64,000 bases of DNA from Lacicoccus alkaliphilus DSM 16010. GTDB taxonomy: Bacteria > Bacillota > Bacilli > Staphylococcales > Salinicoccaceae. Numbering within the stretch: the first letter of the stretch is position 1; each line of letters begins with the position of its first letter. Positions 16,845-26,531 of the stretch are shown one piece after another. The notes below the pieces were generated by a model. The model ran no database searches, was not told where the DNA came from, and worked only from the letters and a program-made list of their open reading frames with translations. Position numbers and translations under genes: made by a program. The stretch covers positions 8,531-72,530 of the forward strand of contig NZ_FRCF01000009.1 of the NCBI RefSeq assembly GCF_900142805.1, given 5' to 3'.

Positions 16845-17816
16845 TTAATTTTTAAAGCATTCCGAAAGTTCCGTCATGCCCTCGATGAGCCTTGGACCGG
16901 GCCGCGTCAAAAGATCCGGGTCGATGGCACACTGCCTGTCGGTATTTTTTATCGACAGACCCGCGATACCGCGCATAGCCTCCACCTCTTCACTCAGCTG
17001 CCCTTCATCTGCACCGCTGACGGAAACTATGTAATCGGGATCCCGGGCCAGTATTTCTTCATAACTCACACTGACAAACCCGTCCAGGTCTTCAAAAATA
17101 TTTTCAGCACCTGCTTTTTCCAAAACATCATGGAGGAATGTGTTCCGGCCCGTCGTATAGATTTCCGGTCCGCTGCTCACCTGCAAAAAGACGGTTTGGC
17201 CTTCTCCATGAACCGCCTGCCCGGCCACTTCTTCCAATCCCTCTTCAAATGCACGGGCCGCCTCCAGAGCCATGTCATCCTCCCCCGTAAATCCGCCGAT
17301 GTCAATAAAGGTCTGAGGGATCTCATCCACAGTGTCCGCTTCTTCAATGAAGATGACTTCAGCCCCCGTAGCCGCGGCAGCCTCTTCCAGTACACTGCCA
17401 TGGACGGCACGGGAAGATTCATGGGACAGGATATGGGTCGGCTCCAATGCCATCAGCTGCTCCACATCAAATTCAAATGCATCAAGCTTGCTGACATCAG
17501 GATCGCCGATGAGCGCTTCAGGGTATGTATCGGCAGTGGAGATGCCTTCAATCTCCTCCCCCAGACCCAGTTCGGCAAGTATTTCGGTATTGCTCGGCAT
17601 CAAGGATACGATCCTTCTTTCCCCGACAGAAAAAGACTCCGAGCTGTTGAGCTCAGAGCCTGCATCACTGCTTAGATCCGAATCTGAAGATGTGTGTTCC
17701 TGCTGCTCGGAAAAATCATTCTGCTGTTGCTGCTGTTGCTGCATCATCATCATGCCGCACCCCGACAAGTTCATCGCCAGGAATAGCATGACCATTGTTT
17801 TAATGACTTTTCTCAT
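16845..17816 (-). CDS. BtuF-like substrate-binding lipoprotein
   Basis: A 323-residue lipoprotein with signal peptide and lipobox NLSGC. Immediately after it come low-complexity runs (Met, Gln, then Ser/Glu/Asp) up to about residue 65, and then a helical-backbone metal-receptor (TroA/BtuF-type) fold starting at RRIVSLMPSNTEIL. This family binds cobalamin, haem or ferric siderophores for an ABC importer. No permease or ATPase gene lies nearby, so it is an orphan here. The start at 17816 follows AAGGAG at 8 bases. It is 17 bp downstream of argS on the same strand; I recall a similar protein near argS in S. aureus but cannot check. The nucleotide repeats behind the Met/Gln runs could slip. Confidence 0.83.
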   Translation of the reverse strand: MRKVIKTMVMLFLAMNLSGCGMMMMQQQQQQQNDFSEQQEHTSSDSDLSSDAGSELNSSESFSVGERRIVSLMPSNTEILAELGLGEEIEGISTADTYPEALIGDPDVSKLDAFEFDVEQLMALEPTHILSHESSRAVHGSVLEEAAAATGAEVIFIEEADTVDEIPQTFIDIGGFTGEDDMALEAARAFEEGLEEVAGQAVHGEGQTVFLQVSSGPEIYTTGRNTFLHDVLEKAGAENIFEDLDGFVSVSYEEILARDPDYIVSVSGADEGQLSEEVEAMRGIAGLSIKNTDRQCAIDPDLLTRPGPRLIEGMTELSECFKN

Positions 17817-17833
17817 AGAAAAACTCCTTAAAT

Positions 17834-19480
17834 TCACATTTTTTCAGGGGCTGAAACACCGACGAGGTTAAGGGAATTCTGCAGCGTCTGCCTCACTGCC
17901 TCTATCATCAGTAAATATGCACGGGTTTTATCCGGGTCCCCGCCCAACACTTTCTCTGCATTATAAAACTTATGGAAAGTGCTTGCAAGTTCCTGGATGT
18001 AGGTGGCCATCCTGTGGGTTGCACGATGTTCTGCAGCTCCTCTGATGACATTCGGGAAGGCCGCCATCTTCTTGATCAGGTCAAGCGCCTGCTCCTGGTC
18101 TATGATTGAAACATCCGCACCTGCATCCAATTTATGACCCTTTTCTTCCGCCTGCCTTAAAATACTGCAGATCCTCGCATGGGCATATTGCGCATAATAG
18201 ACAGGGTTGTCATTGGATTCCGATTTTGCCAGGTCCATATCGAAATCAAGGTGGGAGTCGGAGCTTCTCATCGCGAGGAAGTAGCGGCATGCATCGACAC
18301 CGATCGTATCGATCAATTCACGCAGTGTGACCGCTTTGCCGGTACGCTTGCTCATCTTGACTTCTTCACCATTCTCAATCAACCGTACCATCTGCATGAT
18401 CTTAATTTCGAGCATGTCAGGATCTTTGCCGAGTGCGCCGAGAGAACCTTTAAGACGGTTGATGTACCCATGATGATCTGCACCGAAAATATTGATCAGC
18501 TTGTCATAGCCCCGTTCGACTTTGTCGTAGTGATAGGCCACATCCGGCATCAGATAAGTGTATGTACCGTCGCTTTTACGAAGTACACGGTCCTTGTCAT
18601 CGCCGAAGTCGGTCGTACGCAACCATAAGGCGCCGTCGGCTTCAAACGTATAGCCGTTTTCACTCATCACTTCCAGTGCCGCTTCGACCTCTTTCTTCTC
18701 GTACAGTGAAGTTTCGCTGAACCAGTTGTCGAAGTGTACATTGAAATCATCAAGGTCCTTCCTGAGCTTTTCCATCTCGAAATCCACACCGAGTTTTCTG
18801 AACATCTCTATACGGTCCTCTTTCGAAGTCTCCATCAGCTCAGGTGATTCTTCAGCAAGCTTCTCTCCGATCGCCTGGATGTCTCTGCCCATATAACCGT
18901 CTTCCGGCATGATCAGCTCCTGCCCGAGCGCTTCAAGATATCGTGCATCGATCGAGAGTGCGAGATTATCGATTTGATTGCCAGCATCATTGATATAGTA
19001 TTCGCGGACAACTTCATATCCTGCAAAATCCATGATATTGGCGAGCGTATCACCGACACTTGCGTTTCTGGCATGGCCGATATGCAGGTCCCCCGTCGGG
19101 TTTGCACTGACGAATTCCACGAGCACCTTTTCTTTCTGATCAGGAGTGGAGCGCCCGTAATCTGCACCCAGCTCCACCACCCGGGGGATGATCTGTGTGA
19201 TTGATGACTCATCCATATAAAAGTTTATGAAACCAGGTCCCGCGATATCCACTGATTTGACCTTGGCAGCGGAGCGGTCCAGTTTTTCAACGATGGCGGA
19301 GGCGATGTCCCTTGGATTCTTCTTCGCCTGTTTCGTCAGTGTCATCGCGACATTCGTTGAAAAATCGCCATTCTTTTTATCTTTCGGGGTTTCCACCTTT
19401 ATTTCAGGCACTTCATCAACGAGACCCGAGCTTTCCACTGCGCTTTTTATTGCTTCCAATAAACCGGCTTTTAAGTTCAT
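17834..19480 (-). CDS. argS: Arginyl-tRNA synthetase
   Basis: A 548-residue class Ia synthetase that charges tRNA-Arg. The HIGH-type motif is in [13 protein letters not shown], and KMSKRTG is the KMSKS equivalent; the C-terminal DALR anticodon-binding domain ends the protein. The ATG at 19480 overlaps the stop of the upstream DUF1934 gene (TGATG), implying coupling; a TTG one codon earlier is unlikely. Confidence 0.97.
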   Translation of the reverse strand: MNLKAGLLEAIKSAVESSGLVDEVPEIKVETPKDKKNGDFSTNVAMTLTKQAKKNPRDIASAIVEKLDRSAAKVKSVDIAGPGFINFYMDESSITQIIPRVVELGADYGRSTPDQKEKVLVEFVSANPTGDLHIGHARNASVGDTLANIMDFAGYEVVREYYINDAGNQIDNLALSIDARYLEALGQELIMPEDGYMGRDIQAIGEKLAEESPELMETSKEDRIEMFRKLGVDFEMEKLRKDLDDFNVHFDNWFSETSLYEKKEVEAALEVMSENGYTFEADGALWLRTTDFGDDKDRVLRKSDGTYTYLMPDVAYHYDKVERGYDKLINIFGADHHGYINRLKGSLGALGKDPDMLEIKIMQMVRLIENGEEVKMSKRTGKAVTLRELIDTIGVDACRYFLAMRSSDSHLDFDMDLAKSESNDNPVYYAQYAHARICSILRQAEEKGHKLDAGADVSIIDQEQALDLIKKMAAFPNVIRGAAEHRATHRMATYIQELASTFHKFYNAEKVLGGDPDKTRAYLLMIEAVRQTLQNSLNLVGVSAPEKM

Positions 19481-19881
19481 CAATAACCCTCTCTCTCTAA
19501 ATTATAATGATAGCTGCCCAGCAGCTGACCCTGTTCGTATAACTCATAATCGATGACTATGCGGTCACGCTCGACGAGCAAAGCTTTTGTATACAAAGTA
19601 AAATGGTGGCGCCCTGCCGCCGATTCATAAAATGTATCGGTCATCTCATTCCTGACAAAAGTGAACGTCATGCTTACGACGCCGTTCCTCTGGATTTTGA
19701 TGAAATCCTCGCCGACCCGCAAAATGACCTCCAGCTGATGCCCTTCCATATCTTCCTGATACTTCAAATACCTGTCACGCTTTTCAACTTCCGAAACTTC
19801 GACTTTCTGAACGAAAGAGCGGTCCTCCCCGCCCGTCCGGAAATTTTGCGTGAGTAAAAATTTTGTTGTTTCACCCTTCAT
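19480..19881 (-). CDS. DUF1934 family protein (YwiB-like)
   Basis: A 133-residue calycin-like beta-barrel protein of the DUF1934/YwiB family. Known members sit just before argS in Bacillus and Staphylococcus, as here, where stop and start overlap. It has no catalytic motif that I can name; function unknown. It likely opens the argS transcript. Confidence 0.85.
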   Translation of the reverse strand: MKGETTKFLLTQNFRTGGEDRSFVQKVEVSEVEKRDRYLKYQEDMEGHQLEVILRVGEDFIKIQRNGVVSMTFTFVRNEMTDTFYESAAGRHHFTLYTKALLVERDRIVIDYELYEQGQLLGSYHYNLEREGY

Positions 19882-19941
19882 ATCATCACCTGCAAGTAAG
19901 GTAAATTATATCATATTTAAATATTTTTAGAGAGTGGGAAT

Positions 19942-19969
19942 AAAAAAAGGCAGGGTGTCCCCCGCCTTA
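19942..19969 (-). terminator. Terminator after ywhD
   Basis: AAGGCGGGG and CCCTGCCTT pair on the minus strand with one bulge, followed by seven T residues. Located about 100 bp past the stop at 20067; the intervening AT-rich DNA holds nothing recognisable. Confidence 0.8.
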
Positions 19970-20066
19970 GTGTCCCAGTTATATTTCATATAACTAAATA
20001 GTATTTTATAATCGATCGGGAAAATCTGCAACCTCCCGACATAAAAGACATAATTCAGACAAAAAT

Positions 20067-20591
20067 TCAGTCGTCTTTCATCACGTCCTGTAATTCTGAT
20101 GAATTATCCCACATTTCTTCATTGTGGTTTTGAAGGAATGTCTTAAGTGAACGTCTGCTCTCCTGATCCATGTCATCGATGATGATCTTCCCTTTCATGG
20201 ACCGGTCCATCTGGTTCACGTGTTCATGCATCAGTTTGTAGCCGCGCTTTTTCGTCTTATTGACCGCCTCGTAGCAGGCGGTCACACCATGGTACAATGG
20301 TCCGTCCTTAGTGCGTTCGACCGTCACCCAGACCAGCCAGAACCTTCTCTCCCCTTCACCTTTCGGCACTTCCGGATCCGCCACCCATTTGACGCGTCTT
20401 TCCACCTCGGCACGTCCATGCAGGCCGCCGACATCTATGAAGACTTCCTGAGTGTCTATATCGATATACACCGGTGCGACGTTTTCGACGCTGATCATTC
20501 CGAAGTTCTGCCCTTTGTGGCCTGTCAGGGGGTCGTCCTTTATGATGTTGAATTGGAATCCCGGCTTTTTCCCATTGGAATCATTTGACAT
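20067..20591 (-). CDS. ywhD: YwhD family protein
   Basis: A 174-residue protein matching the Firmicute YwhD family (FQFNIIKDDPLTGHKG near the start, then DVGGLHGRAEVERRVKW). Function unknown; no signal peptide or membrane segment. It follows the HD-hydrolase gene by 12 bp on the same strand and is probably cotranscribed with it. AGGAGCAGGA precedes the ATG. Confidence 0.85.
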   Translation of the reverse strand: MSNDSNGKKPGFQFNIIKDDPLTGHKGQNFGMISVENVAPVYIDIDTQEVFIDVGGLHGRAEVERRVKWVADPEVPKGEGERRFWLVWVTVERTKDGPLYHGVTACYEAVNKTKKRGYKLMHEHVNQMDRSMKGKIIIDDMDQESRRSLKTFLQNHNEEMWDNSSELQDVMKDD

Positions 20592-20603
20592 TATATCCTG
20601 CTC

Positions 20604-21908
20604 CTATGCTAATTGATTCAGTATATTGATTATTTCACCTTTGATTTCAAGGTCTTCGATCTCTAATATCTTCTCTTTCGGATAGTATAACTTCGATTCC
20701 ATCCGGTGTACACCCGTTATGGAATTGATGATTGCCGACTGGCTGCTGATTTCCCTGAGTTCCCCGCTGTCCCTCTGGAGGTGGATCGGCTTCCGGTTGT
20801 TCTTCGCACCCGGACGGTCGTAATCATAAGGAAGATCCGAGAATGAATCACTGAAGAAATAGTACTCCGGGTCGATGCCTGCGCTTTTGAACAAGTCCTC
20901 GAGCTCGCTCTGCGTGATGTACGAACCGTCAAACGGAAGATATTTGAACAACTCCCGGTTCACAAAGCGGTTCGCAAGGTCCGACAATATCTCATCGTCC
21001 TCATTGATCCACTCCTGCAGATAGAAATTGACGACCATTTCATCCAGCCGCAGGTAATCGTCGACGGAGACATCCTCCTCAAAGAACGGTATGAAATATT
21101 TCGGTGCCTGCTTGAATTCATGACCGTGTTCATATAAATGCTTGGCACGTTTCAGGGCCAGGTTCAACAGCACCTCACCACCCCGGGAGACCGGATGAAA
21201 ATAAACCTGCCAGTACATCTGGTAGCGGCTCATCAGATAATCTTCCACTGCATGCATACCGCTCTCCTTGATGATCACTTCTTCCTTTGAAGGCCTCATC
21301 ACACGGAGTATCCTCTCCATATCAAACATGCCGTAACTGACGCCCGTATAGTATGAGTCCCTTTGAAGGTAGTCCATACGGTCCGCATCAATCTGGCTCG
21401 ATATCATGCTGATGATCAGCTTGTTTTCATGTGTCTGATCGATCACCTGAGCGACTTCACGCGGAAATTCCGGGCTGACACGCTTAAGGACTTTATTGAC
21501 GTCCGTATTGCCCAATATGATTTTCCGTGTGTATTCTTCATGATCTGTATGGAATATCTTCTCGAAACAGTGGGAGAAGGGGCCGTGTCCGAGATCATGC
21601 AGCAAAGCCGAGGCGAGTGCAAGCAGCCGGTATTCACCGCTCCATTCCCCATGTTCCTTGAAATTCTCTGTCATCCGTCTGACGATTTCATATACACCGA
21701 GAGAATGGTTGAAGCGTGTATGTTCAGCAGAATGAAAAGCCAGATACAGTGTACCCAGCTGTTTGATCCGGCGGAGGCGTTGAAATTCCCTCGTCTTTAT
21801 AAGGTCCCAGATCAATTGGTCACGGACATGGACATACCGGTGGACCGGGTCTTTGAAAACTTTTTCTTCAGCAAGTTGTTTTTTTGCATATGGAATTTCC
21901 GTCAACAT
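20604..21908 (-). CDS. HD-domain phosphohydrolase (YwfO-like dNTPase family)
   Basis: A 434-residue HD-superfamily protein. Metal ligands are visible as HTRFNHSLG (His), HDLGHGPFSH (HD pair) and a later Asp in SQIDADRMDYLQRD. The layout fits the YwfO/SAMHD1-like group, some of which hydrolyse dNTPs; the exact substrate is inference. GGAGG is placed 9 bases before the ATG. First gene of a pair with ywhD. Confidence 0.88.
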   Translation of the reverse strand: MLTEIPYAKKQLAEEKVFKDPVHRYVHVRDQLIWDLIKTREFQRLRRIKQLGTLYLAFHSAEHTRFNHSLGVYEIVRRMTENFKEHGEWSGEYRLLALASALLHDLGHGPFSHCFEKIFHTDHEEYTRKIILGNTDVNKVLKRVSPEFPREVAQVIDQTHENKLIISMISSQIDADRMDYLQRDSYYTGVSYGMFDMERILRVMRPSKEEVIIKESGMHAVEDYLMSRYQMYWQVYFHPVSRGGEVLLNLALKRAKHLYEHGHEFKQAPKYFIPFFEEDVSVDDYLRLDEMVVNFYLQEWINEDDEILSDLANRFVNRELFKYLPFDGSYITQSELEDLFKSAGIDPEYYFFSDSFSDLPYDYDRPGAKNNRKPIHLQRDSGELREISSQSAIINSITGVHRMESKLYYPKEKILEIEDLEIKGEIINILNQLA

Positions 21909-22001
21909 GGTGGACTGCCTCCTTTGCCTTCAATTCCCATATTATCATAACTCATTATATTAAGTGCAAATCACACGTCTTCGTCCGGCCTCCGGACGTA
22001 A

Positions 22002-22032
22002 AATACGGCGGATGCGCCATGGCATCCACCGT
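22002..22032 (-). terminator. Probable terminator after the small acidic gene
   Basis: On the minus strand GGTGGATGC pairs with GCATCCGCC (one bulge), then a short T-rich stretch. Another small GC hairpin lies at 21983-21998. Confidence 0.55.
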
Positions 22033-22043
22033 CACTGTTTCAT

Positions 22044-22247
22044 TTATAATTTCCTTTCGCGCTTATCATCCTTCTGCTCCTGAACATCTTCTTCACGTTC
22101 GGCGTCCTCTTTGATCTCTTCGCCCGGCGGCTGATCCGGGGGCACCTGCTCCCTGACCTCGTCCCCGCCTACTTTTTCCTTCTCTTCAAGTGCTGCCTCA
22201 TCTTCACGTGTCGTCATTCTTTTATTTTCATCGTTCTTTTTATCCAT
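22044..22247 (-). CDS. Small highly charged hypothetical protein
   Basis: A 67-residue protein made almost entirely of Glu, Asp, Lys, Arg and Gln with a central Pro-rich patch (VPPDQPPGEE); it should be disordered. A good GGAGG lies 10 bases before the ATG, and a hairpin follows the gene, so it is likely expressed. No known domain. Such charged small proteins are common in salt-tolerant relatives, but the role is unknown. Confidence 0.6.
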   Translation of the reverse strand: MDKKNDENKRMTTREDEAALEEKEKVGGDEVREQVPPDQPPGEEIKEDAEREEDVQEQKDDKRERKL

Positions 22248-22302
22248 ATGATCGGGCCTCCTTCTTTTATATCACAATTCCCAATACACGCATGTCGTTA
22301 AA

Positions 22303-23481
22303 CTAAATTTCATACTTTTTTTCATGCCTGCCGTAGACGAAGTGGAAGATGACCATCGCCGCCGCTATGGAAAAGACGAGCAGCTGGTAGAGCCCGCCGT
22401 AACCGGTGAATGGTACGACCATCCCGAGAAAGAACGGGCCGAAGCCGAGGCCGATTTCCAACATGATGAAAAAAGTTGAAGTCGCAAGACCGACATTATC
22501 CCGCTTTGCGACCTTCACACACACCGCCTGGGCCGCCGACTGGAAATTGCCGTAACCAAGCCCGATCAGGAACCCTGCAAGCAGAAGCACACTCCCGGCC
22601 GTCGCCTGTCCGAGCGTGAAGAACCCGGCTGCCGTCATGATGAAGGATGGATAGAGGACGACATTCGCACCATACCTGTCCAACATCTTACCCGTGATCG
22701 GACGGGTCACCATTACTGCGGCTGAATAGACAAGGAAGAATACACCAGCCGCAGTGACCAGATTCATCCCAAGCGCGTACGTGTTGAGGAATGAGAGCAC
22801 CGCTGAATAGGCGAGTCCCATGAACAGTATTGAAAGGCCCATCGGCAGGACATCCCTGTCGATCATCACGAATCTCCCTTTCGGCGCAGTTTCCGGCCTC
22901 GGCGTATTATTGATCCTGATCACAGGGAGCAGAAATGAGACGGCCAGAACAATGAGACCGACGTAAATCAGCATCATATTGAAACTGATGTGTTCAAGTG
23001 CAAGGAACGATAAAAAGGGCCCGAAGGCCGCCCCGAGGATCATGCTCAGGCTGAAATGGCTGATGCCTTCGCCCCGGCGCTCCGGCGGTACGGAAATCGT
23101 CGCGAGCGTATTCAGGGCAGTGCTGATGATGCCTGTGGCCACACCGTTCAGCAAACGTACGGCTATCAGGAGATGAAGCCCGCCGTCGATGAAGTACAAA
23201 GCATATGTAATGAAAAAGAAGACGGTTCCGATATACATGATTTTCCGGGCGCCCATATTGTTGATCTGATACCCGGTGAGGGCCCGCCCGGCCAGCACCC
23301 CGACGATGAATACACTCGCTGCGAATCCGGCGGTGCCCGGCGATGCCCCGTAATCTTCAATCGTCACAGTACCGACCGTCACTAAAGTCGAATACATCGA
23401 AAACATCAAGATGAAGTGAAATAGAAAAATGACTGAAAACTCGCGCGTCCAGATTTTACCTTTATATTTATTTTTAGACAC
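22303..23481 (-). CDS. MFS transporter
   Basis: A 392-residue major facilitator with 12 predicted hydrophobic segments. The loop 2-3 motif (GYQINNMGARKIMYIG) and the internal second copy (GKMLDRYGANVV) are visible, and RLLNGVATGII matches motif B of efflux-type carriers. Substrate unknown. GTG start at 23481 with GAGGAGGGG upstream. It is monocistronic, between the lipL terminator and the small acidic gene. Confidence 0.85.
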   Translation of the reverse strand: MSKNKYKGKIWTREFSVIFLFHFILMFSMYSTLVTVGTVTIEDYGASPGTAGFAASVFIVGVLAGRALTGYQINNMGARKIMYIGTVFFFITYALYFIDGGLHLLIAVRLLNGVATGIISTALNTLATISVPPERRGEGISHFSLSMILGAAFGPFLSFLALEHISFNMMLIYVGLIVLAVSFLLPVIRINNTPRPETAPKGRFVMIDRDVLPMGLSILFMGLAYSAVLSFLNTYALGMNLVTAAGVFFLVYSAAVMVTRPITGKMLDRYGANVVLYPSFIMTAAGFFTLGQATAGSVLLLAGFLIGLGYGNFQSAAQAVCVKVAKRDNVGLATSTFFIMLEIGLGFGPFFLGMVVPFTGYGGLYQLLVFSIAAAMVIFHFVYGRHEKKYEI

Positions 23482-23505
23482 TGCACCCCTCCTCTGCCAA
23501 CATCA

Positions 23506-23535
23506 CAAAACCAGTAACGCTGCGTTACTGGTTTA
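23506..23535 (-). terminator. Terminator after lipL
   Basis: AACCAGTAACGC pairs with the complementary GCGTTACTGGTT across a 2-base centre, then TTTT on the minus strand; it overlaps the lipL stop codon. Confidence 0.8.
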
Positions 23536-24366
23536 AAGGGTTGGAAATATTTTCGCATCAAGCGCATGTCTGATATCTTCATTGCGCCTGATCATGCGCC
23601 GGATATACTCCTTATACCTGCCGTCAAATTCCCCGGACAGGGTGTACGGGGTCTCGGGGTCGATATTCAGGACATTTAAAAACTTTTCAAGTAGATCATC
23701 CGCAGTCCAGCTTTTTCCAAGGAGTTCATTTAAGGATGCCATGACCCGGGGGTTGATATCCGGATAATCGAACTTGGTCTCCGCATCCTTTTTCGCATGA
23801 CCATAAAATTCCCTCATGACCTCCGCCCGCTCTGCACCGCTTCCGGTGATGCACAAATAAACCTGTACGGCGACACCGTCCCTGATCCGCCTCTGTGATA
23901 TTCCGGCAAACTTTCTGCCGTCCATACTCAAATCATAACTTCCGGGGCAATAGCTTCCATGAATTTCATATGCTTCCACATCCGCACCGTCCAGCACATG
24001 CCGGATCAGGTCGAGCATCAGCTCATAGCCCGCATCAATCGTCGGTGAATGTTTCTTATTCATGATCAGCGAGATGTTCAGCACCCCGTCATCCAGTACG
24101 ACACCGAGCCCGCCACTGTTCCTTATAATGTAATCATAACCCGTCGAGGTTAAATGGTCCAGGCCGTCCTGAAGATGCGGGAGCCTGGCATCGTGGAGGC
24201 CGAGGATGATGAACGGATGATGGACCCATGCCCGGAACTTGAAGGAGCCATCACCGCCCACAACTTCCTGGAGGACATCATCCATCGCGAATGATTGATA
24301 AGGATGTACTGTCTCACCGGGCGGTATATAGTCCCACCGTTCAGCAAACAAATCATTCATGGTCAT
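23533..24366 (-). CDS. lipL: Lipoyl-[GcvH]:protein N-lipoyltransferase
   Basis: A protein of about 277 residues in the LplA/LipB superfamily. The motif RNSGGLGVV (82-90) binds the lipoyl group and Cys140 in HGSYCPGSYDLS is the acyl-thioester cysteine typical of LipL, which moves octanoyl or lipoyl groups from GcvH to E2 subunits. The KFAGISQRR motif also fits. The gene overlaps the end of pta by 14 bp, an arrangement also known around pta in Bacillus (ywfL) and staphylococci. ATG at 24366 or 24360 could be used; neither has a strong ribosome site, so translation is likely coupled to pta. Confidence 0.9.
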   Translation of the reverse strand: MTMNDLFAERWDYIPPGETVHPYQSFAMDDVLQEVVGGDGSFKFRAWVHHPFIILGLHDARLPHLQDGLDHLTSTGYDYIIRNSGGLGVVLDDGVLNISLIMNKKHSPTIDAGYELMLDLIRHVLDGADVEAYEIHGSYCPGSYDLSMDGRKFAGISQRRIRDGVAVQVYLCITGSGAERAEVMREFYGHAKKDAETKFDYPDINPRVMASLNELLGKSWTADDLLEKFLNVLNIDPETPYTLSGEFDGRYKEYIRRMIRRNEDIRHALDAKIFPTL

Positions 24367-25345
24367 TTTTCATCGCAAGTGCCTGAGTCGCAGTGAATAA
24401 GGCAAGATTAAAAACTTCGTCCGTGGTGCAGCCGCGGGATAAGTCGTTGACCGGCTGGTTGAGCCCCTGCAGTATCGGTCCATATGCCTCAAAGCCGCCA
24501 AGGCGCTGTGCGATCTTATAACCTATGTTCCCCGCTTCAAGATTCGGGAAGATGAATACATTCGCATTCCCCCGGACTTCGGATCCCGGCGCCTTCTTTT
24601 CGGCAACGCCGGGAACGAAAGCTGCGTCAAACTGGAACTCACCGTCAATCGGCACTTCAGGGAGTTTGTCCTTGGCGTATTGTGCCGCTGTCCTCACACG
24701 CTCGGTTTCTTCTGTTTTGGCCGATCCCTTGGTAGAGAAGCTGAGCAGCGCCACGGTGGGATCCACGTTGAAGCTCATGGCCGTCCTGGCCGTTTCGACC
24801 GCAACTTCCGCCAGTTCTTCAGCATTCAGGACAGGGTTGATTGCGCAGTCGCCCATGACGTAGAGTTCTTCTTCGCGCAGCATGAAGAAGATGCCGCTTG
24901 TACGGGAGACACCCGGTTTTGTTTTGATGATCTGCAGCGCCGGACGCACAGTGTGCGGTGTCGAATGCATCGCACCGGATACAAGTCCGTCTGCTTTCCC
25001 TGTATATACCATCATGGTTCCAAAGTAGTTCACATCATTTATGATATCGTCAGCCTGTTCTTTGGTCACTTTGCCATTCCGTCTTTCAACGAAAGCATCC
25101 GCAAGTTCCTCTTTATCATCACAGCTTACTGGATCGATGATTTCCAGACCCCCGATGTCGAGTGACTTTTCTTCAGCCAGAGCTTTGATTTCATCATGGG
25201 CCCCCAATACTATGGGATGAACATAATCGGTTTCATTCAATTCAACCGCCGCTCTCAATATTCTCGCGTCAACACCTTCAGGAAAGACGACTCTCACATT
25301 CTGCCCTTCTAAGTTAGCTTTTAATTTATCTAGAAATTGACTCAT
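24353..25345 (-). CDS. pta: Phosphate acetyltransferase
   Basis: A 330-residue Pta that interconverts acetyl-CoA and acetyl phosphate in overflow metabolism. The PTA signature region KPGVSRTSGIFFM, the GDCAINPVL motif and C-terminal GPILQGLNQPVNDLSRG are present; length is normal for the short, regulatory-domain-free form. AAGGAGG precedes the ATG. A TATAAT -10 with poor -35 and a CcpA-type site upstream suggest activation by glucose as known for Bacillus subtilis pta. Confidence 0.96.
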   Translation of the reverse strand: MSQFLDKLKANLEGQNVRVVFPEGVDARILRAAVELNETDYVHPIVLGAHDEIKALAEEKSLDIGGLEIIDPVSCDDKEELADAFVERRNGKVTKEQADDIINDVNYFGTMMVYTGKADGLVSGAMHSTPHTVRPALQIIKTKPGVSRTSGIFFMLREEELYVMGDCAINPVLNAEELAEVAVETARTAMSFNVDPTVALLSFSTKGSAKTEETERVRTAAQYAKDKLPEVPIDGEFQFDAAFVPGVAEKKAPGSEVRGNANVFIFPNLEAGNIGYKIAQRLGGFEAYGPILQGLNQPVNDLSRGCTTDEVFNLALFTATQALAMKNDHE

Positions 25346-25378
25346 GATTTCCTCCTTGAAAAGCCTATGTACGAGATT

Positions 25379-25433
25379 ATTATACCTTTTCTGTCACATT
25401 TTTTCATCCTTAAATACTTTTAAAACGTTTTCA
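25379..25433 (-). promoter_or_regulatory. pta promoter with upstream cre (CcpA) site
   Basis: A perfect TATAAT on the minus strand (25379-25384) lacks a good -35. A cre-like palindrome, TTAAAACGTTTTCA (25420-25433), is centred about 55 bp upstream of the expected transcription start, the position used for CcpA activation of acetate genes in Bacillus. The same site overlaps the region where the divergent hemQ promoter should be (TATGAT near 25450). Confidence 0.65.
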
Positions 25434-25482
25434 GTTAGAGTATCATTGATATGATAACAATAAAAAAAGAGAGGTTTTTAAA

Positions 25483-26229
25483 ATGAGCGAAGCTGTTTCA
25501 ACGTTGGATGGATGGTGGAGCCTTCATCTGCTGTATAATGTCGACTGGGCGTCATTGAAGACACTGGAAGAGTCGGAGAAAAACCGGCTGGTCGGCGAAC
25601 TTCAAGAGTTTTTGGAGCGTGAGGAAGAAGTTCATCAAAATAAAGAAGGCAGCTATTCATTTTACAACGTGACCGGACAGAAAGCTGACGTCATCCTCTG
25701 GATGCTGCGCCCGACAGTCGATGAGTTGAATAAATTGGAGTTGGAATTCAATAAACTCGGCATCAGCAAGTATCTGATCCCTTCCTACTCCTATTTCTCA
25801 GTCATTGAAATGAGTGGATACCTTGCCAAGGAATCGGATGAAGATCCTTACGAGAACCCTTATGTCAAAAGCCGCCTCTATCCGGAAGTGCCAAAATCCA
25901 AATATATCTGTTTTTACCCGATGGATAAAAAACGTGATCTCGATGATAACTGGTATATGCTTCCCATGGAAGAAAGGCGCCGCCTGATGCGCGACCACGG
26001 CATGATCGGCCGCAAGTATGCAGGTAAGGTGAAACAGTTCATCACAGGCTCCCAGGGTCTTGATAAGTATGAGTGGGCTGTGACTTTATTTTCCGATGAT
26101 ATGCTCGAATTCAAGAACATCATCTATGAGATGAGATTCGACGAAACATCTGCAAGATACGGTGTGTTCGGCGATTTTTATGTCGGTGTCCACCTCCCGA
26201 CGGCGGAGCTGCCTGCGTTTTTCAAGTAG
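25483..26229 (+). CDS. hemQ: Coproheme decarboxylase (HemQ/ChdC)
   Basis: A 248-residue chlorite-dismutase-family protein. Firmicute HemQ oxidatively decarboxylates coproheme III to haem b, the last step of the coproporphyrin-dependent pathway. Catalytic Tyr145 is in [11 protein letters not shown] and the proximal haem ligand His172 in [12 protein letters not shown]; the distal Arg of chlorite dismutases is absent, as expected. Divergent from pta, as in staphylococci. AGAGG precedes the ATG. Confidence 0.95.
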   Translation: MSEAVSTLDGWWSLHLLYNVDWASLKTLEESEKNRLVGELQEFLEREEEVHQNKEGSYSFYNVTGQKADVILWMLRPTVDELNKLELEFNKLGISKYLIPSYSYFSVIEMSGYLAKESDEDPYENPYVKSRLYPEVPKSKYICFYPMDKKRDLDDNWYMLPMEERRRLMRDHGMIGRKYAGKVKQFITGSQGLDKYEWAVTLFSDDMLEFKNIIYEMRFDETSARYGVFGDFYVGVHLPTAELPAFFK

Positions 26230-26302
26230 GAACAGATGTTTAGACACCATGGAAATCGGCTATAACAGACTGCTGGATTAATTTTATCAAAGGGGTGTTT
26301 AT

Positions 26303-26389
26303 ATGGGCCGTTTAATAAGAAGACTTGCAATAGTCCTTGGACCTTTAATTATTAAGAAGATATTCAACAAGAAGAAATCAGGTAAATAA
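26303..26389 (+). CDS. Cationic 28-residue peptide
   Basis: A short frame with AGGGG 7-8 bases before its ATG and a terminator shortly after its stop. The product begins MGRLIRRLAIVLGPLIIKK and ends in a lysine-rich tail (IFNKKKSGK): a hydrophobic core flanked by Arg/Lys clusters, net charge about +9. It could be a small membrane-associated protein or amphipathic peptide. I know no function; the ribosome site, position and terminator support it as a real gene. Confidence 0.6.
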   Translation: MGRLIRRLAIVLGPLIIKKIFNKKKSGK

Positions 26390-26399
26390 CGATATAAAT

Positions 26400-26433
26400 C
26401 TGCCGGGGGGTTGGCCATCCGGCATTTTTTTAT
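26400..26433 (+). terminator. Terminator after the 28-residue peptide gene
   Basis: TGCCGG and CCGGCA pair around a GC-rich loop, followed by seven T residues on the plus strand. Confidence 0.8.
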
Positions 26434-26531
26434 CCTGCAGGGCTGCACCCTGCTTTGATTTTCCGGGTACCGCTTGTGAAAGCGCAATTATTTTTGATAG
26501 TATGTCATAAAACAGTAAATGAGGAAAAATC

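Noticed and set aside
21363-21950. 195-codon plus-strand frame over the HD hydrolase gene
   Set aside because: Antisense to a clear HD-domain gene, no promoter or ribosome site.
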